A stretch of 64,000 nt of DNA, taken from NCBI RefSeq assembly GCF_000143535.2, contig NC_037318.1, forward strand, positions 868,001 to 932,000, in the 5' to 3' direction. Numbering within the stretch: position 1 is the first letter of the stretch; each line of letters begins with the position of its first letter. Origin of the DNA: Botrytis cinerea B05.10. Lineage: Eukaryota; Ascomycota; Leotiomycetes; Helotiales; Sclerotiniaceae. The notes under the pieces were generated by a model, which saw nothing but the letters and a program-made list of their open reading frames with translations, ran no database searches and was not told where the DNA came from. Positions 1 to 12,509 of this stretch are shown piece after piece. The translations under genes were made by a program, and so were the position numbers.

Positions 1-46
1 GCTCATTGTACCAACTATGCTTAGATATGTGGACTGACAGGAATAG

Positions 47-1320
47 GGTGCTCAAGTGGCCATAGCATCTGTTGGGCTTACATATTCGGTTGATACTGCT
101 GAGAAGATGGCTCATATGTCTCGTGGGAATGTTTCTTATCCTAATATGACACAATTCTTTCCTGTAAAGCTTCCAAATGGTAGATCTTCAATAAACAACT
201 TGGGCGCACAACAATACACAGCAAACAGGTGAGTTACTTCGTGAGACTATATTCATCAGCAATGTTAATTATTAGTTTTGGTATGATGGCTTTGAATTTG
301 TGGTCTACCACTCAACCAATTCCTGAACCAGCAACAATTTACAAATCTGGGTTGACAGCTGATTTATTCGGGATTGATAAAAAAAGTTGGGCCTTTGTAT
401 TCATGGATACTTCTTCTGATGGTTCAACTTCTGCGTACTCGGATCGTACCATTAAGTCCACATCAAGTTGTGAAAGTTATTCTGTAATAGATGGAGGAAA
501 TGGCAATTTTACAAATTTGACAATTAGTAAAAATGGAAAATCAGAGGGCTCCAAGGTTAGATTACCAATCGCCGCTGGACCAGATCAGACAACATTCTTC
601 ACAGTACCATTTACAACATGCGGCGAAGGTTGCAGCATTGTTGAAGCACTCGAGGCTTCCGCCAACGAACCTTGGTATTATAAATGTAACATTACAGTTG
701 GTCCTGTTATCAACGCCCAAAACGCAAATCAAGAAGTGTCTCTACCACTCCGCCATATGTCATCAGCTGCAATCGCTCTGCAGGGCTATGCAGCTAATCC
801 CAAGCTAAATGACACTCAATATCGAATATACGTCTCTGAATCTACCTACGGCTATCCGCGAAATGGATCTGCAGATGATTTTGGATATCAAATATCGTAT
901 TTTGCTATTGGTGCCATAGCTGCTGCTGCGAATTCCAATAACCCCTCAATATACGCGATTGGAGATCGGCCAATTATAGGAACTCAGCTCAAAATCACTC
1001 AACATGTTCTTCTCTTGGGACTCTTGATTGGTCTCGTTTCTGTACAAGCGGCCTGTTTTGTAACAACGGCGTTTGTGGCAAATAGAGTAGTAGTTAAAGA
1101 TGAAAGTGTTTTTTCTACAGCGAGCATACTGCGACCGGTGATGAGTTCTTTGGGAGATCATGGGAACGTTGCGGAGGGGAAACAGATATGTGAGGTTCTT
1201 AGTCATTTGAGGTTAAGATATACGGCTGTTCGGGACGAGAAGGATAGGTCTGTGTGGAAAGTGGGAATTAGCAATGCTGAAAGGCTTAAGAGATTTCCGG
1301 ATCTAAAAGTGTATGATTGA
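47..1320 (+). CDS. 3' part of a multi-exon membrane protein gene, family not recognised
   Basis: The 5' end lies outside the window. An intron seems to end at position 46: a CTGAC branch-like site at 34-38 is followed by TAG at 44-46, which would otherwise be an in-frame stop. Exon 47-228, intron 229-275 (GTGAGT...TTAG, 47 bp), last exon 276-1320. The visible protein (about 408 residues) has a luminal or extracellular-looking middle with several N-x-S/T sites and paired Cys (FTTCGEGCS). A strong hydrophobic helix follows near the C-terminus (HVLLLGLLIGLVSVQAACFV), then a short basic cytoplasmic-type tail. This is the look of the large fungal multi-pass surface proteins of unknown function; I cannot assign a reaction or partner. 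Confidence 0.7.
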
Positions 1321-1911
1321 TTTGTAGTTTTGTTTCTCTGGTTTGGAAATGGATGGATAAATTCCGAGAAGGGTGCGTAATACTTCGCTGTGGCATCTAG
1401 ATTTACTTGGAACGTTAACCTATTGCTTATTTTTTGATAGACCAACTACAATATCTAGCAAGAAATCATAAAATGAGCACTCCTCTTCTTTCACCTAATC
1501 CGCAAAATGCAAATACAGAGGTCTGGAAGTTTCTAAGTGCCAATGGCCATAATTGGCGCGAATGCATAATTTGTTGTAAAATGAACTGATTATACATCTA
1601 CTCGTTTGCCCATAGTAATGAATCTACCCCTCGCCAAAGGCGGCGGGGATTATATGGACTTCCGAAGCGACGAGTGGTGCGAGTCCACAATGACGAAAGA
1701 ACGCCGCTTTAGCCGCCCTGCGCTAAGGATGGCCAATGCCGTAGCTTCACTTGATGATTAAACTGGTATCACCAAGATTTTTTGAGCTGGTTGTTGAATC
1801 CACCTTCAATTTGAACATCAAGATTGTAACCACCACCTATCAGCTATACCACTCATAATCCTCCCCGTTACCCTACCGCATCTTCTTTAATTGCCCATTA
1901 TATTGTTTTAA
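1321..1911. other. Intergenic region upstream of the Tom70 gene
   Basis: No coding signal, RNA gene or repeat that I can recognise. The final 150 bases are pyrimidine-rich, as expected for a fungal promoter and leader just before an ATG at 1912. Confidence 0.6.
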
Positions 1912-3959
1912 ATGTCTGTACCAAGCACAATGCCTCCGGGCAAACCCATGCCAAATTTTGCGGCATCAACACCACAATCATCAGTCTGGGATCGCATAAC
2001 CACATGGGCTTCCGAGAACAAGGCAGTTGTATATACAATCGCTGGTGTGGCAGTAGTAGTTTCCGGCGCTGGAGTTGCATACTATTTATTAGACTCGGTA
2101 AGTTCTATTTTACCGCTGGTTTTTGTAGATACATCGTCATTGCAGATGCTAATGCATAATTATAGAAGGACTCCACATCTACCCAAAGCGTGCCAAAGAA
2201 GTCAAAGGAAAAGAGGCGAAGGAAGAAGGAAGAAAAGAAGGAAGCCGATTTAGAGAAGGGAACCACACCACCCGATAGCAAACCTAGAACACAAGCCGAG
2301 ATTGTGGATGAGCTTCCTGAGGTTGACGAAAACACCGTGGGAAGCCTATCGGATCAACAACGCAAAGATTATGCCGCAAAGTTGAAAGCAGCTGGTAACA
2401 CCGCATATGGAGCCAAAGACTATCCTCGAGCCATCGATCTTTATGGGAAAGCCATCCTTTGCAAGCCAGATCCTATCTTCTATTCGAACCGCGCTGCATG
2501 TTACAACGCTCTCGGCGAATTCGAGAAGGTTATTGAGGATACTACTGCCGCGATCAATCTCGATAGTGGATATGTAAAGGCCCTGAACCGTAGAGCAAAT
2601 GCTTATGAACATACCGAGAAATTCAGTGAGGCTCTACTCGACTTTACAGCCAGCTGTATTATCGATGGCTTCCGCAATGAGCAAAGCGCACAATCTGTTG
2701 AGAGGCTGCTCAAAAAGGTAGCCGAGTCGAAGGCAAAGGTCATTCTTGAGGCCAAGGATAAGAAGCTTCCAAGCCCAACATTCGTTACCAACTACCTCCA
2801 AAGTTTCCGATCAAAACCCGCGCCTGCAGGATTAGAAGATAGCGCTGAGCTATCAGAGGAAACAGGAAAGGGTCAATTACAACTTGGACTACGAGCTATG
2901 GCAAAGAAGACCAACGAGGGATATGAAGATGCTTCAGCCGCATTTGAGAAGGCCTTGGATTTGGGCGATCTCGGTGAACATGAAGCTTTTGCGTACAACA
3001 TGCGTGGAACATTCAGATACCTTCGTGGCGTACAAATCGACGCTCTAAGTGATTTGAGCAAGAGTATCGAACTGTCGCCTGACTACACACAAAGTTATAT
3101 CAAGCGTGCAAGCATGCATTTGGAACTTGGTTAGTATTTACAGTCCATTAATTTATGATTAGCTACTAATATCAAAATCAGGTGACAAGGACGCCGCTGC
3201 TGCAGATTTCGATAAAGCTATGGAACAGCATGACGATGACCCTGATATCTACTACCACCGCGCCCAACTCAATTTCATTCTCGGAGAACTTTCACAAGCA
3301 GCAAAGGACTACCAAAAATCCATTGATCTTGATCGGGATTTCATCTTCTCGCACATTCAACTCGGCGTTACCCAATATAAGATGGGCTCAACCGCATCGT
3401 CGATGGGAACATTCAGACGCACAATCAAAGCATTTGAAGATGTGCCTGATGCATACAACTACTACGGAGAGCTTTTGTTAGATCAGCAGAAGTATGATGA
3501 AGCTATTTCACAATTCGAGAAGGCCGTCGAGTTGGAGAAGCAAACTAAACCATTAGGCATGAGTGTTCTTCCACTCATCAACAAAGCTCTTGCTCTTTTC
3601 CAATGGAAGCAAGATTTCAGTGAGGCTGAGAAGCTTTGCGAAAAGGCCCTTATCAGTACGTTTTTTTATCTCCTCTCAGTCATTTGTTGCCTATACTAAT
3701 ATAATTCTGAATAGTCGACCCTGAGTGTGATATCGCTGTTGCAACCATGGCACAACTACTTCTTCAACAAGGCAAGGTAACTGAAGCACTTAAGTACTTT
3801 GAGCGAGCAGCAGAATTATCTAGAACCGAAGGAGAAATTGTCAATGCTTTGAGCTATGCTGAAGCTACGAGGACACAATTGGAAGTCCAGGAGAAATATC
3901 CAGAATTGGCGAGTAGATTAGCGGGCATGAGCGGACTCGGAGGAGCTGGTATGCGTTAA
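1912..3959 (+). CDS. TOM70: Mitochondrial protein import receptor Tom70
   Basis: Outer-membrane receptor that takes Hsp70/Hsp90-bound precursors, especially inner-membrane carriers, and passes them to the TOM pore. Four exons: 1912-2097, 2166-3129, 3182-3655, 3715-3959 (introns 68, 52 and 59 bp); total 622 residues, close to the usual Tom70 length. Residues about 36-60 form an N-terminal anchor ([20 protein letters not shown]), followed by a highly charged linker of [13 protein letters not shown] type. Many tetratricopeptide repeats follow; the first clamp-type repeat starts around [20 protein letters not shown], with typical N-R-A and A-Y/F-G positions. The C-terminus is the Gly/Met-rich tail [10 protein letters not shown]. 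The ATG at 1912 is chosen because it puts the anchor at the N-terminus. Assignment by architecture and repeat sequence; other TPR co-chaperones lack the N-terminal anchor. Confidence 0.93.
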
Positions 3960-4587
3960 TTCTCAAGCAATTGAGAGGTTCGGATGTGTTGAGTGATATG
4001 ATAAAATGATGATTTTAATATCATGAATGAATGGATGGATAAAGTGGTTGGAACATAATCAGCACAGACGTATCGAGAATGTTGAGGTTCAATGGATGTG
4101 TTGACTCCATGATTTGATCTTGAGTAAAAAAGAAAGGCAGAACGAAAACACAATTCAATGTAAAATTATTATTTTTCAACTCACGGTGAAGGCTTGGTCC
4201 ACTCACTCATGAATATTTGGAGGTCTGGGTGAGATGGGGGAGGGAGTTTGTAATATAATACGAGGGGATGAGTTATGAGAGATGTATGAATGTGAATAGG
4301 GGCAACCATGGTTGAGATTAGTGGGTGAACATGTATTGGTAAGTACGAATGTATTCATATGTTCAGTTTTGTGACTGTGTGAATTTTCTGCAATTACTCA
4401 GGACTAGTCGTCTTGTGATGTGAAAGGATGTGTGTGTGTGTGTTGTTGTTTTTTGTTTTTTTTTTGGAAGGGAGGGGCGAGGCAGGAGTCACGGATGGGT
4501 GTTGAAGGATGGGTGTTGAAGGATAGGTATTTGAGAGGGACGGGGGGAGGGAGTAGGTGGAATGAAATGCAGTGGGAGTTTGTGTGT

Positions 4588-4685
4588 AAGGAGAGGAGGA
4601 GAGGAGGAAGGAGAGGAGAAGAGGAGGAGAGGAGAAGAGGAGAGGAGAAGAGGAGGAGGAGGAAGGAGAGGAGGAGAGGAGGAGG
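4588..4685 (+). repeat. 98-nt homopurine (GGA/GAA) tract
   Basis: Uninterrupted A/G on the + strand, built of GGA, GGAGA and GAA units. G-rich GGGATTGGGGG-like runs follow at about 4800-4850. Purine-only tracts of this length can form triplex DNA; that property is established for such sequences, not shown here. Confidence 0.9.
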
Positions 4686-5271
4686 TGTTGTGCTGTACTG
4701 TACTGTACTTGTGCTGTATATGAAGAGGGAGAAGGGAATTGATATACATAGATTGCCCGCCGAATGATTGGGATGGGTGAACTTGTCTGGGGGAGGTTCT
4801 GGGCTTGGATAGGATTAGGGATTGGGGGTTGGGGGTTGGAGGAGATGTGGGTTGGTTGGTTAGTTGGTTTCACGAGGTGGGATGGGATGGGATGGGATGA
4901 CATGTGAGGTGGATATTTCTATGTTTCTTTCTCATTTTCACTCTCATTCTCATTTTTATATCTAGATACGGTAGGTATCATATATAATTATAAGAATGCT
5001 CTCCTCTCCCGCTCTACGCAAAATCTCTCTTCGCATTGTATAATACTATATATCTATATCTATATCTATATATATACTCTTAGAATGGAACTACCTCGTT
5101 CGGTTTGATTACTCGTTTTCGTTTATTGACAGATGAGGAGGGGGGGGGGATCGAATAGATGTGTATGCATGTATTTATGTATGCAGAGTACCTACCTATA
5201 GCGAACTACAAGCTGGCTGTATGATCCCTAGCTGTTCTGGGCGAGGAATTGAGAGGTCTAGGTTCTCCATA

Positions 5272-5303
5272 TGCTGTGCTGTGCTGTGCTGTGCTGTGCT
5301 GTG
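5272..5303 (+). repeat. TGCTG pentanucleotide microsatellite
   Basis: About six perfect tandem copies of a 5-bp unit. Confidence 0.9.
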
Positions 5304-5437
5304 TCGTCAGATGTATACGGAAAGAAACGTGGTCGTGTGGATTTGTGGACTGTTTTTGGGATTGTGAGGAGTGAGAGAGAGAGAGAGAGTGTGTGTGTGT
5401 GTAAGTAAGTAAGTGTGTGGGAAGTGGGAAGCGGGTG

Positions 5438-5467
5438 GGACTGGACTGGACTGGACTGGACTGGACT
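5438..5467 (+). repeat. GGACT pentanucleotide microsatellite
   Basis: About six perfect tandem copies of a 5-bp unit, lying 135 bp from another pentamer array with a different unit. Confidence 0.9.
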
Positions 5468-6292
5468 CCAGGTGTTACGGTATCGCATTCGGTTATCAGG
5501 TGGTGGAGTTTACGGATGTATGTATGTGTGTGTGTATGTGTGTGTATATGTAAAGGAGGCGGGGTAGTTGCAGAGGTTCGGGAAAGATGCATGTGTATGG
5601 GTGGTGTGTAGCATGGCCATGTTTTTGTAGGTTCTTTCTTGCGTGTATCTTCGAGACTCATGTAGTTCTCACGTGATTCTGTTTTTTTGTCTGTGTGTCA
5701 GTTCCCCCCTCTCCCCCTCGAAAGCATTGCTACTCGTACACGATGTAATTGCTGAGTATCAATGCTATGGGTGGTCGTGGATCACATGGCTGAGTAATCT
5801 ATGCGTCGTCCACTGATTGCTGCCTAGCTAGCATTGGACGCTGTGAACATCTCATTCCCCCAGATTCTTTTTTCTTCGCTTGCTCGCCTCACTTCCATCA
5901 CTCTGCAGCCCACTCCAATGCAAGCCTCACTCTCCCGGATGACGCTTTTTCCTTCTTCTCTCGTTTCTTCTCTTTTATCCTTCCCTTCACTCCATTTCAC
6001 TCCTCACTTCACACTTCACACTTCACGCTTCACACTCCACACTCCACACTTCCCCTCGCGTCGTTCTTCACGTATAATATTAGATCTTACTAACACTACG
6101 CTTACCAATAATTTATTAATTCTTACATTTATTCATCCAACTGCCTGTTTGTCTGTCTTTTGATTTTATCAAGCCAAACTGCCAAACTTCATTCATTGGT
6201 TGTCGTGTCGCTCTCTTTCCTCCCCCTTCCACTGCCCGCGCGCCCGGAATCCATCTGTCTTAATGCCCGATTCTCTCACCGAACACCACTAA

Positions 6293-6340
6293 ACACCACC
6301 ACCACCACCACCACCACCACCACTCACTCACTCACTCACT
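6293..6340 (+). repeat. CAC trinucleotide array running into CACT tetranucleotide array
   Basis: About ten CAC/ACC units followed directly by five CACT units. Confidence 0.9.
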
Positions 6341-6769
6341 ATTCCATCTCATCTCATCCCATCTCATCCAGCACGCGCCCCTCGTAAGCATTTCCATTGC
6401 TTGCCTCTCCATTCGTGTCGCATACATATGTATCCAAACGTCTTGTATTTTGCCTCATTACTCTCTCTGAAGTTTTTATCTCGCGAACCATTTTCTCTTC
6501 CTCGTCTACATACAGTCCGTCGAGCTGTCACTTGAGCCCCGGTTCATGATCAAGCGTACGGGTCATTTGCCCCGCGTAAGATATGCGAAGACCGTCTTCG
6601 AGTTCTCTCTCATAGCTTGCGGCTCTTCTCTCATCAAACAACCTTTTGTGTACTTTTAAGATTTTGATATACTGCTTATATCTCCTATTGTTTTTCTCAT
6701 ATCTTTGGTCGGTTTGTTATATTGGGTTGAGCAGGTGCTTGTCAGAGTGTGCACTGACTGCTAATAGTA

Positions 6770-9758
6770 ATGTCGATGCATCCAAACTACTCCCGTAATG
6801 GGAGTTATTCACGCCATGTATGATTGATTTCTTCCCCCTTCAACTTCTCGCATGAGCTATATTCTGATGGCACATCGTAGTACTATCCCCCGCCTCCTTC
6901 CATGCACACGTCAGATTCCGGTTATGGTTCTACACGAGGAGAGATGGGTCCGCCATCATTAGATTTTCCACCTCAACCTATTGAGATTGATCTGAGTAAT
7001 TCGAGGACCCTTCCAAGTCCTTCCCTTTCTTCTTCAGTTGCTTGGGAGCCAACGTTGTTTCCTTCTCCTCATGGATTTCCTGATCTGAATTCCCCATATG
7101 GACCAATTTCCAGGATGCAACAACTGCCAATGGATCGTGCGACAGGCCAGGCTCCATTACTCCAATGGTATGCCGATAATGATGGACCTTGGTACCCCAA
7201 GACAATTTCAGACCCCGTCCCAGAGGAGAGAACAAATAGCAAGGTTCGTTCAAATAATCGTGCACCCGTTGCTTTTGGAGGGCCGTATCGTCAGCAAGAC
7301 CCCGTGGAGAATGGACCCTTTCATTTCGGTGGCCCACCACAATCAGATTCTGGATATGAAACCAGAAGGAGCCATGGAAATGCTTCAATCTTTAGCTCGG
7401 ATATTAATGATCGCGATCAAGACTGTCAAAGTTTAGCAGGCCATGTTGCAGACTACCAGCCTTTCCAGGGGTTAAATGAAGCATTGCAATCTCGCGAGAC
7501 CGGGAGACCCGAAACATGGGCAGTACATCTTCCGGCTTCTATTAACTCGCCAGGTCTGTTTTGTCCGACCTGTTCCAAATCCGTAAAAACAAAATCTGAG
7601 TTGAAGTCCGTTCCTCTAGTCATCTGCCATGAAGAACCAATACTGATTTTTCACAGGAAGCATGATTTACGACATAAAAAGCCCTTTGTGTGTACCTATC
7701 CAGGTTGCGGAAGAGCTGAGGGATTTAGCACAACCAACGATCTAGATCGACATACCAAAAGCAAACACCCCTCAGCTACGACCTCGAGGGCAGAGTCAAT
7801 GAAAAGATATCGCTGTGTTGTACCTGGCTGCAAATCCAAGGATAAATTATGGCCACGGCTCGACAACTTCCGTAGTCACTTAAAACGAGTTCATGCAAAA
7901 AGCGATCAGCTGGGAGATAACTTTGAGGAGATGATACGACAGTAGGTCCGAGAAGACTTGAATAAAATTCGGTAGGACTAATACTTTTTTAGGGCTGAAT
8001 ATCTGGAACCCTCAGGTTTGCCCCAAGATGCCCATCTTTCTGCAGAAGTGTCTACCCACGATATCTCGCACAACAGGGAAGTTAACCAATTTTCACCAAA
8101 ACCCCAGGACATCAAATCCAATGGGAAGCCCGTCTATCCAAACTTGATCCAGGATTTAGTCACCCCAATGGACATTCCAATGGAGAAACCTCTCGGCGCG
8201 GGTGTGAATGCCAGTGGCACTGCTATACCTGGACCGAACAGTCCTCCCTCGGACTCACATACTAGAGATACCATCAAACCATCGGAATTACTTCGGAATC
8301 CATCTGAGGTTATCAACAAAACCTTTTTGGAAAGTGTTCTCTCAACCCCAGTGGGTACAAAGAGTGTATTGGATCGTAATCTTGATCATGTAAGCCGTCC
8401 ATCGGTGGAGCGAAACACGTTACCACCTGCAGGTAAGGCAACTCGACATAGTAGCGTCTCAGCCACCGATGCAACCATTGCCGGAATGCTCAGAATCGCA
8501 TTTGCAGAGGAAAAAAATCCATCCGACGATGGTGCATTGCCGATGGGACGGAAAGTTTTGCCTAATGGAAAATCTTCTCCCGCTGATTTCTGGGGATCCA
8601 CAACAGATAAAGCTGCATGTCTGCTAGATGAACTCAATGATTCCATTTCTTCTACAACAGATGATTCCTTGGACCAGGAAAAAGTTGTTGAGGTTTTCAA
8701 AACTCTTCAAAAGTTAGGTTACATCATTCAAAAGGATCCAAATCATACACCTCGGATACAAAACACAGGATCTGTTGCCAGCAATAAGAGTGAGAACCAA
8801 GTTACTTGTGAGGTGTGTAAAAAGTTTAAAGGAAGACCTTGCGAATTGAAGTAAGCTCAAAATCTACCTTTTGCATCACTGTTACTGATGATGATTAGGA
8901 AACATATGAAACGGCACGAGAGGCCTTACGGCTGTACTTTCTTGGCCTGCAACAAAACCTTTGGAAGTAAAAATGATTGGAAACGACACGAGAACTCGCA
9001 ACATTTCCATCTGGAGACCTGGCGTTGCGACAAGGAGAAGCCCGAAGGTGGAGCATGTGCGAAAGTCTCTTATCGTCGCCAAACATTTCAAGAGCATCTA
9101 AAGAAAGAACATGATATAATTGACCAAGCTGCTGTTCAGAATAAGGTTGAAGCTTGTCGTATAGGTCGTAACTGTCAGGCTCGTTTCTGGTGTGGTTTCT
9201 GTGTGTCGCTTGTTGACCTCAAGAATCAAAGTTTTGCTGCCTGGACAGAAAGATTTGACCACATTGATAATCATTTCATGGGACGCCATGGACTTAAAAA
9301 ACAAAGCATTCAAAATTGGATTCCAGTTGATAGTGACAAATCCAGGGGCGACGTCGACAATCCGAATATCTTAGGTGGATCTTCACCTAAAGATGGCCGC
9401 CAGGAACTATCGACCGATTCTACCAATGACTTTGGTACAAGCTCACCTGAACCAGTCGGTAATAAAGGAGCCTCATCTGCTTTAGTGGGTCAAGAGTCCA
9501 GGATATCCAAGAAACGAGAACGCAGCGACGATAAAAATGACAGGCCAGCAAAGTATACAAAGATTACGGAGATTGTTTACTGTGTACGCTCCCATGTCAC
9601 TATGGCATATGCATTTGCTAACGTATTTATAGTGTCATTGTGCGGATGATCTAGGACGTACTCTTGCTCTTAGCCCCAAGTGTACTTCCTGCAATCACGA
9701 TGTTTGCAATGAATGCAAGAGCGATTCGATTGGTAATTGTGAAGGTCAAAAAGTCTGA
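6770..9758 (+). CDS. C2H2 zinc-finger transcription factor with C-terminal Cys cluster
   Basis: Six exons: 6770-6817, 6881-7605, 7657-7941, 7993-8850, 8899-9583, 9633-9758; 908 residues. The short first exon ends ...SYSRH and joins in frame to YYPPPPSMH. Residues about 1-235 are Pro/Ser-rich. The first finger block (about 240-332) has CPTC...KKHDLRH, FVCTYPGC...DRHTKSKH and YRCVVPGC...HLKRVH. A long Ser/Pro spacer follows, then a second block (about 620-705): CEVC...KKHMKRH, YGCTFLAC...DWKRHENSQH and WRCDKEK...FQEHLKKEH. The protein ends in a Cys/His cluster (CHCADD...CTSCNHDVCNECK) that could bind zinc. Two introns fall inside fingers, between the Cys pair and the His pair. Likely a nuclear DNA-binding regulator; target unknown. 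Homologous in layout to the next gene downstream. Confidence 0.85.
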
Positions 9759-12509
9759 CATATTCATGGATATTGTTTGGTGTATCTTAACGTGGTTTAT
9801 TGACCACTTTCATTTGAGAAGGGATAGTTGTGTAAAAGTATTGGGTCTGCGATAAAATTGGGTAGGAATTTGAAAACAATGGGAGGGTAGATATCCAGGG
9901 ATTTTTTTTCCCTTTGGCGTTTGCAAATTGAACCTTATGGCAGTAAGAAGATCTTTTCCATAATGTGTAAAGGTTAGCGAGGGGCACAGTACTCGTAAAT
10001 TGATCTTTTTGGACATACTACATCTACGAGGGTGGGAGGTATTCAGTGACCGTGTTGAACAACAACTCCAATGGTTGGAATACGATGTTTTCAGCCGCAG
10101 CGATAACCGCTCTCGAATCCAGTCCATGAAGGAGTTGTCTCGCTTAACACACCGAATAGATTAGAGATGGTGTAGGGTAAACAGTGCTCATAGGATAATA
10201 TAGAATACAACAGTTGCAAAAAACTACCCAGGATCAAGGGCAAAGCCACATCATATGCAACTTTCCCTCTACGTGGCGCACCCTTTCTACGACGTGAATA
10301 TTTGTGAAACTAGACCCAGTTGGGTCACCGAGCTTTAGGGTGGAAGAGTGATTTGGAGATGTAGGGGAAAGGCGAAGCAAGCGGAGCCAAAAAGTGAGGC
10401 TGCATGTGTGTGTGCGTATCTATTGTCTGCATGTGGAAGGAGGGGTGTTCTTGATTCTTTATGGAATATCTTCATGGGCGTTGGAACTTGCTCACAGGGC
10501 ATTGTTGGGTTTTGTGTTGCATTCGGAGATCTTGAAGATTAAATTTATATGTGAGCAGACACTACTCGGTGGCATGGGCAGATGTAGAATCTTTGCGAAT
10601 GCCACTTATATTCATCGTACTCGATCTTCAATGTGAATAGCCGAGTATGTGTAGCATTTGAAGAAACATTTGGTTTAGATGGGTGGGATAAATGTGGAAT
10701 TGGGTGATTGGAGTGAAATGGGCAAGAAAAAACAAACAAACCGGAATGTTCTAACCGATGCAGCGAACTAACGAACGAAAATGAATGTTAAACGCTCGAT
10801 TGCCCCAATTAGATCGCGATGCATTAAATGCGACCGCGATACAGACTCGGTAAGAAACGCATTTGAAATGGCCTCTGTTATCATTTGGGGTCCGTTTTCA
10901 TTATTGGCGGTTGGAAAGTTGGAGCGTCTGATGGTGTGGGTGGGGGCTGGCGTGCTGACGCCCAAAAGAAGTAGAATGAAATGGCATGACATGAAATGGA
11001 ATGAACGAATGGGGAAAGGAAGGGAAAAGTAAAAAGGGGAATAGAAGAAGGAAGGGAGGGGGATTGGGTGTTCTTGGCTGTACAATGAATGTATGCTTTG
11101 AAGCAGAAACGAATGCGATGATTGTGCTACCGCAACTGCTGGAGTAAAAGGCGAAGCAGAAGGACTGTCGTTCTTCTAAGCGAAGGGAGCGGAAGAAAAC
11201 TAACTTTCCCCAGTGAATCCGATCGTATCGAATGAGACTTTTTATTTTGTGCCGAGTGAACTTTCGCAGTTGACGGAACGGCTTGCGGATTCTATTCAAT
11301 AGACGGCTAAAAGCAATAATAATAATAATAATAACAGTAATAATAATTTTCGAATTTTTGAAGAATTGACGTCGAGGTCTGCCTAGCGGTCGCCTTGTCC
11401 GCCTTACACCATGTACCAGGATTAATTCCTTTTCTCATTGGTTCAGATGTGGACTTCATGTTGGAATGGTAGAAAAGGGAAAAAAAGAAAGAGCGACGGA
11501 TCGAAGTGTATGGAGAGCTCCATCTGCACGACTGACTAGCTCGGTCGGGTCTCTACTCGCATCGTGTTTATGAATTTCGACATGGGGAACGGTTTGGGGT
11601 GGTATGCGGTGCCCTGTCAGAGCTGCTTCAAGCCATCAAGGAACATGAGCAATGATGAGGGGCGCAGCACATGGAGAGTCGTCGATCTCCAATGCTTTTG
11701 ATGGGCTCAGGGGGTATGCACGCCAAAGTCGACACACAGAAGCGTTTGAATTATGTGAGGAGATCCTTCACCGGCCTGCTGTGGGGCATACCCATCTCCT
11801 TTCCACAATGCGGCTCTGTGATGATTTGCAAAAGAATACGTCCGTCCCAAATGCTACACATATGGACTTTTGTGGAGGATATGTTGGGGCTTGGTCCACA
11901 TACTTTAGTGGTTTGTCGTGCCGTCTCTGGTTTCTTTGTTTTCTTGCATCATCTGAATACATCATATCTGTTACATACACAACTACTGCGCCTATCGTCT
12001 TCGCTACTTCGCCTCAGACTTTCCCCCAGTCTCAATATCTCCATATCCGACTATCGACCAGTGGATTTTCATGGCCTGGCATTCTTGAAATTCATGATTT
12101 TGTTTGTGCATAAATAAAAACAAAAGGTCGTGTACAAGAAAAGATTTATTTGCTTGCTTGTTGTCTGCAAAAGCATTTGTTGGAAGTCGTAGCAAGCTGG
12201 ACATACTCGAATTACGTTTGTGAGTTCTGTTTGTTCTGTTTGTTGGCTCTCCCGTCCTGTCGTCTCAATTCAAGAGCTCTTTTGGGATACACAGGAAACT
12301 CATGCCCGTAATAGGATCAATAAGAAAACAAACAAATATCAGCTCTGTTCCTTCCAAGCTTATTGCTTTTTATCTCTTTCTCTTCTAGAAGCTCAGCCCC
12401 GCCCCATTTCTCCAGTTTAGAATCGTGGGGGCCAAAAGCAAAGAAAGTAAACCCGAAGACGCATCTATATTGGCTATTCAATTACTTCCACTTATATTAC
12501 TTGGACATC
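9759..12509. other. Long intergenic region between the two C2H2 genes
   Basis: 2.75 kb without a convincing coding region. An AAT array lies at about 11309-11347. Overlapping open frames at 11652-12117 lack recognisable domains, splice support or consistent protein character. Pyrimidine-rich sequence at 12340-12420 may belong to the leader of the downstream gene. Confidence 0.55.

Larger units (their letters stand above)
3960..6769. other. Microsatellite-rich intergenic region or long leader of the downstream C2H2 gene
   Basis: No gene recognised in 2.8 kb. It holds a dense run of simple repeats (listed separately): GT tracts, a homopurine block, TATATC, TGCTG and GGACT pentamers, GA/GT runs, CAC and CACT arrays, and CT-rich stretches at about 5930-6060 and 6345-6370. 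The last 300 bases before the ATG at 6770 are pyrimidine-rich and may be transcribed 5' leader. Confidence 0.6.

Noticed and set aside
1617..1745. GC-rich patch checked for a tRNA or small structured RNA
   Set aside because: No cloverleaf with a TTC-type T-loop could be drawn.
4394..4903. Long minus-strand open frame rich in Ser/Pro
   Set aside because: It is the complement of the homopurine and G-run repeats; composition alone keeps the frame open.
5206..5661. 151-residue minus-strand frame with His/Thr repeats
   Set aside because: Coincides with GT, GA and pentamer microsatellites; no domain, no splice context.
11652..12117. Two overlapping plus-strand frames of about 150 residues
   Set aside because: Frames overlap each other, show no recognisable motif and lack a plausible start context; left as intergenic.
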